Below are positions 15,311 through 22,048 of a stretch of DNA of 63,101 nt, piece by piece. The notes beneath the pieces were generated by a model, which had not been told where the DNA came from, did not search any database, and saw only the letters and a program-made list of their open reading frames with translations. How positions within the stretch are numbered: position 1 is the stretch's first letter; the number at the start of each line of letters is the position of its first letter. The DNA is from Fibrobacter sp. (GTDB lineage: Bacteria > Fibrobacterota > Fibrobacteria > Fibrobacterales > Fibrobacteraceae). The DNA is taken from NCBI GenBank assembly GCA_016285835.1, contig JAEERM010000008.1, positions 1 to 63,101 on the forward strand. Reading direction: 5' to 3'. The translations under genes were made by a program, and so were the position numbers.

Positions 15311-16050
15311 TGCTTCTACACATGGCGACAGATGGACTCGTAGGAGATTTCTACACAAAGTTCCCGAAGAAGGAACTCAATATCCTTACGTCCTTTGAAT
15401 ATAAAAGCTCGTTGATGGGAAACGATGTTCGCGAGTTCAACCACTTCATCGCGGACAGCGGCGCCTTCACGGCGATGGCAAGCGGCAAGAAAATTGACGA
15501 CAGCTATATCGACAGCTACATCGAATGGATAAAGGGCGCACACATCGACCATTTCATCGAAATGGACATTGACGAAATTGTCGGCATAGACAAGGTCAAG
15601 CAAATCCGAACCCGCATAGAACGCGCAACGGGAAAGCAAAGCATCCCCGTTTGGCATCTAGGCCGCAAGAAAGAAGGATGGCTCGACATGGTGAAAAACT
15701 ACCCCTATGTCGCGCTCTCACTTAGCGGATTTACAGCATCGAGCAAATGGCTCAAGGCGAACGACTGGAAACCGCTTCACTTCTTCCTCGACACGGCGGC
15801 AGAAAACGGCTCCAAGGTTCACGCGCTCGGATGCACGAACTGGGGGCTTCTGCGCAAGTTCCATTTCTACAGCAGCGACTCAAGCACATGGAGCCTCGGC
15901 GAAAGATACGGGACGTGTTTCGTATTCCAGGATGGCGTAATGAAGGTCGTCTCGCTCCCCAAGAAATTCAAGAAGAACAAGAAAACTCTTGGCTTCCATA
16001 ACAAACAACAATGGTTCAAGGCAATGCAATATGCAAAAATCAAGATGTGA
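15310..16050 (+). CDS. dpdA: DpdA-like DNA 7-deazaguanine transglycosylase
   Basis: 246 residues, resembling the TIM-barrel tRNA-guanine transglycosylase superfamily. FIADSGAFTAMASGKKID places the acid/base Asp at residue 49 in the DSGxF motif; EMDIDE (84-89) offers further catalytic Asp candidates, and HALGCTNW corresponds to a late barrel strand. The tRNA-specific zinc motif (CxCxxC...H) of bacterial TGT is absent and the protein is much shorter. Family knowledge: phage DpdA swaps guanine in DNA for preQ0 or a derivative. The genes for making preQ0 follow directly, which strongly supports DNA rather than tRNA as substrate. Confidence 0.8.
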   Translation: MLLHMATDGLVGDFYTKFPKKELNILTSFEYKSSLMGNDVREFNHFIADSGAFTAMASGKKIDDSYIDSYIEWIKGAHIDHFIEMDIDEIVGIDKVKQIRTRIERATGKQSIPVWHLGRKKEGWLDMVKNYPYVALSLSGFTASSKWLKANDWKPLHFFLDTAAENGSKVHALGCTNWGLLRKFHFYSSDSSTWSLGERYGTCFVFQDGVMKVVSLPKKFKKNKKTLGFHNKQQWFKAMQYAKIKM

Positions 16051-16693
16051 CGCAATCCTGCTGCTTTCGGGCGGCATCGACAGCACGACAGTTCTGGAAC
16101 AGCTGACGAAGCAGGGCAAGAAGGTTTTCTGCCTTATCTTCGACTACAAGCAGAGTCTGCGCAAGGAAATCGCGGTGGCGGCGTCCAACGCGAAGCGACT
16201 GAAACAGCCCTACAAAATCGTTTCCATCGACCTCGGATTTACGGGAAGCAAGTGTTCCCTCATTTCCAAGTCCAGGATAAGCGAGAACCGCAGCTTCGAG
16301 CAGATTGATTCCGCGACTCCCACAAGCTATGTGGAGTTCAGAAACGGCATCCTGCTTTCCTACGCGGTCATGTTTGCGGAGGTCAACGGCATAAACGACA
16401 TTTACGGCGGTTTCAACGGGCTTGCAAGCGGACAATACCCCGACGACACATATTCATTCGTCAAGGCGTTCGAGAAGGCTGCAAACGCCGGTACAGCGCC
16501 CGGTTTCAAAGTCAAGATTCATGCGCCCTTCTCAAGGATTTGCAAGAGCGAAATCGTCAAGCTGGGGCGCAAAATCGGCGTCGATTACGAAAAGAACACC
16601 TGGAGCTGCTACAGGAACGGCAAAAATCACTGCGGCAAGTGCGACAGCTGCTTGCAGCGCAAAAGGGCCTTGGCCATAGGGGAAATCATCTAA
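16031..16693 (+). CDS. queC: 7-cyano-7-deazaguanine (preQ0) synthase QueC
   Basis: 220 residues from ATG 16031, overlapping the dpdA end by 20 nt. PP-loop LSGGIDSTT (12-20) binds ATP; YGGFNGLASGQYPDD is the family's substrate loop; the zinc site is WSCYRNGKNHCGKCDSC (four Cys). It converts 7-carboxy-7-deazaguanine to preQ0 with ATP and ammonia. All catalytic landmarks are intact, so the operon's end product is preQ0. No GAT domain or QueF is visible, so further conversion to preQ1 or G+ is not encoded here. Confidence 0.9.
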   Translation: MQKSRCDAILLLSGGIDSTTVLEQLTKQGKKVFCLIFDYKQSLRKEIAVAASNAKRLKQPYKIVSIDLGFTGSKCSLISKSRISENRSFEQIDSATPTSYVEFRNGILLSYAVMFAEVNGINDIYGGFNGLASGQYPDDTYSFVKAFEKAANAGTAPGFKVKIHAPFSRICKSEIVKLGRKIGVDYEKNTWSCYRNGKNHCGKCDSCLQRKRALAIGEII

Positions 16694-17262
16694 TGGAAAA
16701 AATCTACAGGATAAACAAGATATTCTTTAGCATCCAGGGCGAAGGAAAGCGCGTTGGAACGCCACAGGTTTTCGTGCGTTTCAGCGGATGCAACATGAAG
16801 TGTCCCTTCTGCGACACCGACCACGAACCGTTCGACGAAATGACCGCCGAACAGATTGTCCAGACCTGCCTTTCCATCGCGGGGAATTGCAGGAGCGTTT
16901 CCTTCTGCGGAGGTGAACCCACCTTGCAGCTGGACGATGAACTCATAAAGGCTTTTGATGGCTGGTACAAGTCCATCGAGACAAACGGGACGCACAAGGT
17001 TCCGCAGGGCATCAACTACATCGTCTGTAGTCCCAAGACTTCGCGCATCGAGCCGGACAACATTGACGAACTGCGTTTCGTCATAAAGGCAGGCGACCCG
17101 CTGCCGACCCCTTGCAAGACTGCAAAGCGCATGTGCCTTAGTCCCTGCTTCGACGGGGACAGACTGGTAAAGGAAAATCTCTATCACTGCATAAGGCTTG
17201 TGCAGGAAAACCCCAGCTGGCTTCTCTCGCTTCAATGGCACAAGTTCATCGGTATCGAGTAG
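16693..17262 (+). CDS. queE: 7-carboxy-7-deazaguanine synthase QueE (radical SAM)
   Basis: 189 residues; ATG overlaps the queC stop by one base. The FSIQGEG signature near the N-terminus and the iron-sulfur motif CNMKCPFC (CxxxCxxC, residues 33-40) with FCGGEPTLQ define QueE. It contracts the pterin ring of CPH4 to the deazapurine CDG using SAM. Shorter than many bacterial QueE proteins, as in phage versions. Start ATG 16693; longer upstream frame would run through queC. Confidence 0.9.
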   Translation: MEKIYRINKIFFSIQGEGKRVGTPQVFVRFSGCNMKCPFCDTDHEPFDEMTAEQIVQTCLSIAGNCRSVSFCGGEPTLQLDDELIKAFDGWYKSIETNGTHKVPQGINYIVCSPKTSRIEPDNIDELRFVIKAGDPLPTPCKTAKRMCLSPCFDGDRLVKENLYHCIRLVQENPSWLLSLQWHKFIGIE

Positions 17263-17277
17263 CCTGTTTCGTTTCAA

Positions 17278-17297
17278 GGGCGGGTTTCTTCCTGCCC
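17278..17297 (+). promoter_or_regulatory. Hairpin between queE and queD
   Basis: 7-bp stem GGGCGGG / CCTGCCC (one G-U pair) with loop TTTCTT in the 54-nt gap between the two genes. There is no T run, so it is not a clear terminator; it may stabilise or separate transcript parts. A strong AGGAG ribosome site for queD follows. Confidence 0.4.
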
Positions 17298-17316
17298 ATT
17301 CCCATAGGAGAAAGCA

Positions 17317-17658
17317 ATGTATCGAGTATGCAAGAGACTGGAAATTTCGGGAGCACACCGTCTGGAACTCCCTTATCCGAGCAAGTGCAGCAACCTTCAC
17401 GGTCATAACTGGCTTGTGACCATTTTCTGCAAGAGCAAGACGCTCGACAAGGACGGAATGGTTATCGACTTCACGCACATCAAGAAGATAATCATGGAAA
17501 AGCTCGACCACGCCTATATCAACGACGTGGTGGATTTCAACCCGACAGCCGAAAACATGGCGAAATGGATTTGCGACCAGGTGCCGTTCTGCCACAAGGT
17601 CGTTATTCAGGAAAGCGAGGGGAACCTGGCGCAATATGATAAAGACGAAGAAGATTGA
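17317..17658 (+). CDS. queD: 6-carboxy-5,6,7,8-tetrahydropterin synthase QueD
   Basis: 113 residues. Zinc ligands in SGAHRL (His near residue 15) and LHGHNW (two His), with the catalytic Cys in SKCSNLHGH; VIDFTHIKK, LDHAYIN and PTAENMAKWI complete the T-fold family pattern; QESEGNLA holds the pterin-anchoring Glu. It converts dihydroneopterin triphosphate to CPH4. The stop overlaps the start of folE by 23 nt. Confidence 0.92.
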   Translation: MYRVCKRLEISGAHRLELPYPSKCSNLHGHNWLVTIFCKSKTLDKDGMVIDFTHIKKIIMEKLDHAYINDVVDFNPTAENMAKWICDQVPFCHKVVIQESEGNLAQYDKDEED

Positions 17659-18199
17659 ACAGCTTGTACGGCAGCTTCTTGAGGCGCTGAATGACAACCC
17701 CGACCGCGAAGGTTTAAGGGACACGCCGCGCCGTGTCGCGAAATACTATGCCGAAATGTTCGAAGGTCAAAACTACACGAACGCACAGCTCGCGAAAAAG
17801 TTCGGCAAGTGCTTCAAGCAGGATGCGGACGGTCAAATCGTTTCCGTTGACGATATAACGATTTTCAGCCACTGCGAACACCATCTTGCCCTCATGTACG
17901 ACATGAAGGTTTCAATCCGCTATATCCCGCACGGGAAAGTTCTCGGACTCTCCAAGTTCGCGAGGATTTCCGAAATGGTGGGAAAGCGTTTGCAGCTCCA
18001 GGAGAAAATCGGCAGCGACATTGCCGAGGTAATCATGCTCGCGACTGGAAGCAAGGATGTAGAAGTTCGCATCGAGGCGAAACACGCCTGCGTCACGGCA
18101 AGGGGCGCAAAGAACTGCAACATGGTCACGCGTACGCTTTTCTCAAGCGGCGCCTTCAAAACTCACTTGACCTCGAATGTCACGGAGTCTATAAGCTGA
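17636..18199 (+). CDS. folE: GTP cyclohydrolase I FolE
   Basis: 187 residues, the usual size for the catalytic core. DNPDREGLRDTPRRVAK, SHCEHH (77-82), LGLSKFARI and EAKHACVTARG supply the zinc-binding and catalytic residues of type IA enzymes. It makes dihydroneopterin triphosphate from GTP, the first step to preQ0. Its presence makes the phage independent of the host pterin supply for base modification. The last 37 bases overlap the end of a convergent minus-strand gene. Confidence 0.92.
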   Translation: MIKTKKIEQLVRQLLEALNDNPDREGLRDTPRRVAKYYAEMFEGQNYTNAQLAKKFGKCFKQDADGQIVSVDDITIFSHCEHHLALMYDMKVSIRYIPHGKVLGLSKFARISEMVGKRLQLQEKIGSDIAEVIMLATGSKDVEVRIEAKHACVTARGAKNCNMVTRTLFSSGAFKTHLTSNVTESIS

Positions 18200-18714
18200 T
18201 GCGTGTCGATAAGCGGAGTAGCACTGGGCCGTCCTTGCCTGATTCTCGCCTGCACGGTAGCATCGCGCAGCGGCTCGTACTTTTCGCTGTCGCGCATCGC
18301 GAGCGTGATGCAGTCCTTCAAGCGCATCCCCAGTTCCTCGCACATCGTCTGGACGGTCATTTCGCCGTTGATTATCTGCGGGAGATACTTGCTTTCAAGT
18401 TTCGGCATAATTGCGCGAAACCTTTCCATGGCGAAACGCAGGAAGGGCCTTGCCGGAATTTCCGGGTAGTGGACGCCCTCAAGCGTCGTCCCTTCCTTGC
18501 GGCCGTAATTCAGCGTTCTCGCTATCAACGAATTGGATGCAGGTTCCCTCAATGCGGGAGTCAGCTGTCCCGTCTTTTTTCTGTAATCGAGATTTTCCTT
18601 CGCTTTTCGAGCAGTCCCGTTTCCATCTATCCAGCCCGATAGAATGGTCTTTTCATTCAGCTTCTTTAGAGCGTCAAACCTTTTTCTCAATCCCTCGAAA
18701 TCCGTGATAGCCAT
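18163..18714 (-). CDS. Putative phage neck/virion morphogenesis protein (HK97 gp10 / Mu gpG-like)
   Basis: 183 residues from ATG 18714 (MAITDFEGL); a longer frame to 18774 would overlap the next gene. The segment IPARPFLRFAMERF and the C-terminal DTHQLIDSVTFEVK follow the pattern of gp10/gpG-like neck proteins, where a D-T-x-x-L-x-x-S motif ends the protein. It is odd for such a gene to stand alone on the minus strand between folE and the terminase. Function by resemblance only. Confidence 0.5.
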   Translation of the reverse strand: MAITDFEGLRKRFDALKKLNEKTILSGWIDGNGTARKAKENLDYRKKTGQLTPALREPASNSLIARTLNYGRKEGTTLEGVHYPEIPARPFLRFAMERFRAIMPKLESKYLPQIINGEMTVQTMCEELGMRLKDCITLAMRDSEKYEPLRDATVQARIRQGRPSATPLIDTHQLIDSVTFEVK

Positions 18715-18739
18715 ATCCACAACATAGGAAAAACTTTGT

Positions 18740-18955
18740 ATGGGGAACAAAATCTTAAACAAAGACCTAATCACGCCTAAACCGGGCTACTTCACGATAA
18801 AGGAGGTAGCCGACAAAATCGGCTTCAACCACTTCACGGTCTATGACTGGGTGCATACCCGTGGTATGCCCGTGAGAAGAAGCTGCAAGCGCGGACGCAT
18901 GACCGTTTACTGGCCCGATTTTCTGCGCTGGTGGAAGGAGTTGAGGAACGACTGA
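18740..18955 (+). CDS. Small helix-turn-helix DNA-binding protein
   Basis: 71 residues. GYFTIKEVADKIGFNHFTVYDWVHTRGMPVRR is a MerR/excisionase-type winged HTH where VYDW is the recognition helix; the rest is WPDFLRWWKEL. It lies 3 nt before the small terminase gene, so it may be a terminase accessory or packaging-site binder rather than an excisionase. Start ATG 18740. Confidence 0.7.
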   Translation: MGNKILNKDLITPKPGYFTIKEVADKIGFNHFTVYDWVHTRGMPVRRSCKRGRMTVYWPDFLRWWKELRND

Positions 18956-18958
18956 TGT

Positions 18959-19411
18959 ATGGCAGATTCCCAGGACATGAGGGCCATCGGCAAGCTCGGA
19001 GGCTTGGCGTCTTCAAGGAGCAAGCTGAAAGCGAAGGAGGCGCGGGAAGTCGCGAGAAATGTTCTCGGGACAAAGTTTCGCCTGTCCGAAGGACGCTTGA
19101 AGGAATCGCTCCGAAGCATCGGAATCCAGGTGGAGAAACCCATCGAGCTTCGCGCCGCAATCATTTCGGTCATGAGTGGCATGGCTCTTTCCGGCAACAT
19201 CAAGGCGGCGCGTTTCGTGTTCGACATAGCGGAGGAAACGGAAGATTCCAAGCTGACACGCGCAAAGCGCAAGATGCTCGACAGGATGGTTGACAACCCC
19301 GACGCGGTAAACATCGACACAAACGGAGAAATCCCCACGCCCGACGAATTGAGCGAGATAAAGAGGCAGGCGCGGGAACTTGGCATTTACGAGAATGACA
19401 CCACAGATTGA
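18959..19411 (+). CDS. Putative terminase small subunit
   Basis: 150 residues, helical and basic, beginning MADSQDMRAIGKLGGLASS, a motif style common in small terminase-like phage proteins. It overlaps the start of the large terminase by 17 nt. The role, selecting phage DNA for packaging, is inferred from position; sequence similarity alone is weak. Confidence 0.55.
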   Translation: MADSQDMRAIGKLGGLASSRSKLKAKEAREVARNVLGTKFRLSEGRLKESLRSIGIQVEKPIELRAAIISVMSGMALSGNIKAARFVFDIAEETEDSKLTRAKRKMLDRMVDNPDAVNIDTNGEIPTPDELSEIKRQARELGIYENDTTD

Positions 19412-20789
19412 ACAGCTCGCAAGGACAAACCTTCTTGCCTTTGTAAAGGCGACGATGCCGAATTACAGCATCGGGTGGGTCCACCGTGAAATCTGCGCTC
19501 GCCTCATGCGTTTCTACACCGACGTAATGGAACGCAAGAGTCCCCGCCTCATTCTCACCATGCCGCCGCGACATGGCAAGAGCCAACTTGTAAGCAAGCA
19601 TTTTCCGGCGTGGTGCTTCGGTGTAAATCCCGACATTTCCTTCATGGCGTGCAGCTACAGCGACGGCCTTTCCAGGCGCGTGAACAAGGACGTTCAGCGT
19701 ATCATGGAAAGCAACGAATACCACCGCATATTTCCGCGAACGACCTTGCCGCCGCGAGGAAGCAAGTACACGCGCTCGACAAACCTAATCGAAATTCCCA
19801 ACAGGAAGGGCAGTTTTAGAAGCACGGGTATCGGCGGAAGTATAACGGGTATGGGCTGCGAAATCCTCGGCATCGACGACCCGCTGAAAGACAGGCAGGA
19901 AGCGAACAGCATCACCATACGAGACAGGATTTGGGACTGGTACACATCCACCGCATATACGCGACTTTCTCCGGGCGGAGGCGTTCTCGTCACGCTTACG
20001 CGCTGGCATGAGGACGACCTGGCGGGGCGTCTGCTCAACGCCATGAAGCAGGGCGATGGCGACCAGTGGACGGTCATAAACTATCCCGCAATAGCCGAGA
20101 AGGACGAACCACACCGTAAAATCGGCGAAGCGCTGCACCCGGAAAGATACCCGCTTGAAATGCTCGAAAAAATCCGCATCAACGTGGGAAGCTACGACTG
20201 GAACGCACTCTACCAGCAGCACCCCGCACCAGTCGGCGGAAGCATCATCAAGCGCGAATGGCTGCAACAGTACGAAATCTTGCCCAAGGTTTTCGACAAG
20301 ATTATACAAAGCTGGGACTTCACCTTCACGGACAGCGCATCAAGCGATAACGTAGCGGGAACCGTCTGGGGAAAGGTCGGGGCGCGTTTCTACCTCATTG
20401 ACTGCGTATGCGCCAAGATGGACTTTGTTTCGAGCATCCGGGCTTTCCAGCGCATGAGCGAGAAGCACCCCAAGGCAATCCGAAAAATCATTGAAGACAA
20501 GGCGAACGGCCCCGCAATCATAAGCGCGTTGCGCAACAAGATTAGCGGTATCGTTCCCTTCACACCGCAAGGCTCAAAGGAAGCGCGAGCCTTTGCGGTA
20601 AGCCCGCTGTTCGAGGCGGGAAACGTCTATATACCCAAGCAGGATGCAGAACATCCCTGGGTTCGCGACTACATCGACGAACTGGTTTCTTTTCCAAGCG
20701 CTCCGCACGATGACCGCGTGGATTCCACCACGCAGGCTCTCAACTACTTGGCAACTGGTATGGGGACGGGCCTTATCAGCTTCATCTAA
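19395..20789 (+). CDS. Terminase large subunit
   Basis: 464 residues, start ATG 19395. ATPase: Walker A TMPPRHGKSQL (about 55-65), Walker B ILGIDDP (about 157-163), coupling segment LTRWHEDDLAGR. Nuclease: SWDFTFTDSA, IEDKANGPAII and HDDRVDSTTQAL with the metal-binding Asp residues. It cuts and pumps DNA into the head. The nuclease must act on DNA carrying the phage's own base modification if DpdA is active. Confidence 0.95.
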   Translation: MTPQIEQLARTNLLAFVKATMPNYSIGWVHREICARLMRFYTDVMERKSPRLILTMPPRHGKSQLVSKHFPAWCFGVNPDISFMACSYSDGLSRRVNKDVQRIMESNEYHRIFPRTTLPPRGSKYTRSTNLIEIPNRKGSFRSTGIGGSITGMGCEILGIDDPLKDRQEANSITIRDRIWDWYTSTAYTRLSPGGGVLVTLTRWHEDDLAGRLLNAMKQGDGDQWTVINYPAIAEKDEPHRKIGEALHPERYPLEMLEKIRINVGSYDWNALYQQHPAPVGGSIIKREWLQQYEILPKVFDKIIQSWDFTFTDSASSDNVAGTVWGKVGARFYLIDCVCAKMDFVSSIRAFQRMSEKHPKAIRKIIEDKANGPAIISALRNKISGIVPFTPQGSKEARAFAVSPLFEAGNVYIPKQDAEHPWVRDYIDELVSFPSAPHDDRVDSTTQALNYLATGMGTGLISFI

Positions 20790-20803
20790 AAGGAGAATAA
20801 ATC

Positions 20804-22045
20804 ATGGAAACTGCAAAGATAAGGGACGGCGCCTACGGCAATTTCGTAACGGGAATGGGCCGCAGGGACACCGACAAGACGGAAAATACTTTCGTCAATC
20901 CCTATGCGGGAACGGATATTGTCGAGCTTGCACGCATAAAGGTGCAGGACGGCATCGCCGCACGAATTGTCGAGTGCGTCCCCGAAACGGCTTTCAAGGA
21001 ACCCGTCACCATCACTGGCGACAGTTCAGGCAAGGTTTTCAAGGAGGCTTCCGCCGTCGGGCTTTTCGAGGCCCTACAGCTCGCTGGCGAATACCAGCGT
21101 CTCACGGGCGGCGCCCTGATTGTCTCGGAATACGAAAACGAGTACGACATTGAACAGCTCAAGCGCCCGTCACCTTCAAATCGCAAGATTTCGCAGTACC
21201 GGGTTTACAGCGCTGGCAAGGTGGAGTTCCAGCCGACAGATTTCCAGGGCGACACGCCCAAGGTTTACCGCGTCGTCCTTCTTGATAACAAACGCATCGA
21301 GATACACCCGTCGCGCTGCACCGTCATTCACGGAAAGATTGTCCCCGACATTCTCGATGGAATACCCATAAGGGAAAGGTTCTTCGGTATGCCTGCGCTG
21401 AAAGCGTGCGAACAGAGCTTGAAGAACCTCGCGAACGTCGTCGCGTCCATCGTCAACATGGCGACGGAAACGGGAGTGATGCTTTTCTCGCTTGAGGGCT
21501 TCAACGAAATGCTTTCCAAGCCCGACTGCGGAATACAGGACGCACAGCAGCTCATAAGCCTCGTAAAGGTTTCAATGAGTTCGTTCCGTGGCGTATTCTC
21601 CGGCGCAAACGACAAGTTCCAAATCCTAAGCCACAACTTCGCGGGACTGCCCGAGGTTCTCCAAAAGGCGATGAACCTCGTCTGCGCGGATTCGAGAATC
21701 CCCGTGAGCATCCTTTTTGGCCAAAGCGCGACTGGACTCGCCCAGACGAACGAGGGCGACTCCAAGGCATACGCGGAACTTGTGGAAAGCTGGCGTTCCC
21801 GCTACATCTACCGCCCCGCTTGTTCGCTCATTGCCGACCTTTCTGAAAGGAACTGCGGCATCGTCTGTTCTGAATTTGAATGGGGCGCCGTTACCACAAT
21901 GTCCGTAAAGGAAAAGCTCGAAGCGATGAAGATGCAGGCGGAAATGCTCAACATCTATTATCAGATGGGTGCGATAGACGAGCAGAGCATCCGCGAGGGA
22001 ATCTTCAAGAACGGACATTCCTGGGACATTTCCGTAAAGGACTAG
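20804..22045 (+). CDS. Portal protein (DUF1073-like)
   Basis: 413 residues with AGGAG ribosome site. AARIVECVPETAFKEPVTI, LTGGALIVSEYENEYD, and a late RIPVSILFGQSATGLAQTNEGDSK segment are characteristic of DUF1073 portal proteins. Forms the dodecameric DNA gate at one capsid vertex. Some DUF1073 hits carry automatic anti-CBASS labels by domain name; nothing here shows that activity. Confidence 0.8.
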   Translation: METAKIRDGAYGNFVTGMGRRDTDKTENTFVNPYAGTDIVELARIKVQDGIAARIVECVPETAFKEPVTITGDSSGKVFKEASAVGLFEALQLAGEYQRLTGGALIVSEYENEYDIEQLKRPSPSNRKISQYRVYSAGKVEFQPTDFQGDTPKVYRVVLLDNKRIEIHPSRCTVIHGKIVPDILDGIPIRERFFGMPALKACEQSLKNLANVVASIVNMATETGVMLFSLEGFNEMLSKPDCGIQDAQQLISLVKVSMSSFRGVFSGANDKFQILSHNFAGLPEVLQKAMNLVCADSRIPVSILFGQSATGLAQTNEGDSKAYAELVESWRSRYIYRPACSLIADLSERNCGIVCSEFEWGAVTTMSVKEKLEAMKMQAEMLNIYYQMGAIDEQSIREGIFKNGHSWDISVKD

Positions 22046-22048
22046 AAC

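Noticed and set aside
17262..17316. preQ1 riboswitch before queD
   Set aside because: The hairpin lacks the conserved preQ1 aptamer tail and loop sequence, and queD belongs to an operon already transcribed from 14802.
20804..22045. Anti-CBASS (Acb1) protein, from the name sometimes given to DUF1073 hits
   Set aside because: Position after the terminase and full portal-type length argue for a portal; no Acb1 catalytic His-x-Thr pairs were found.
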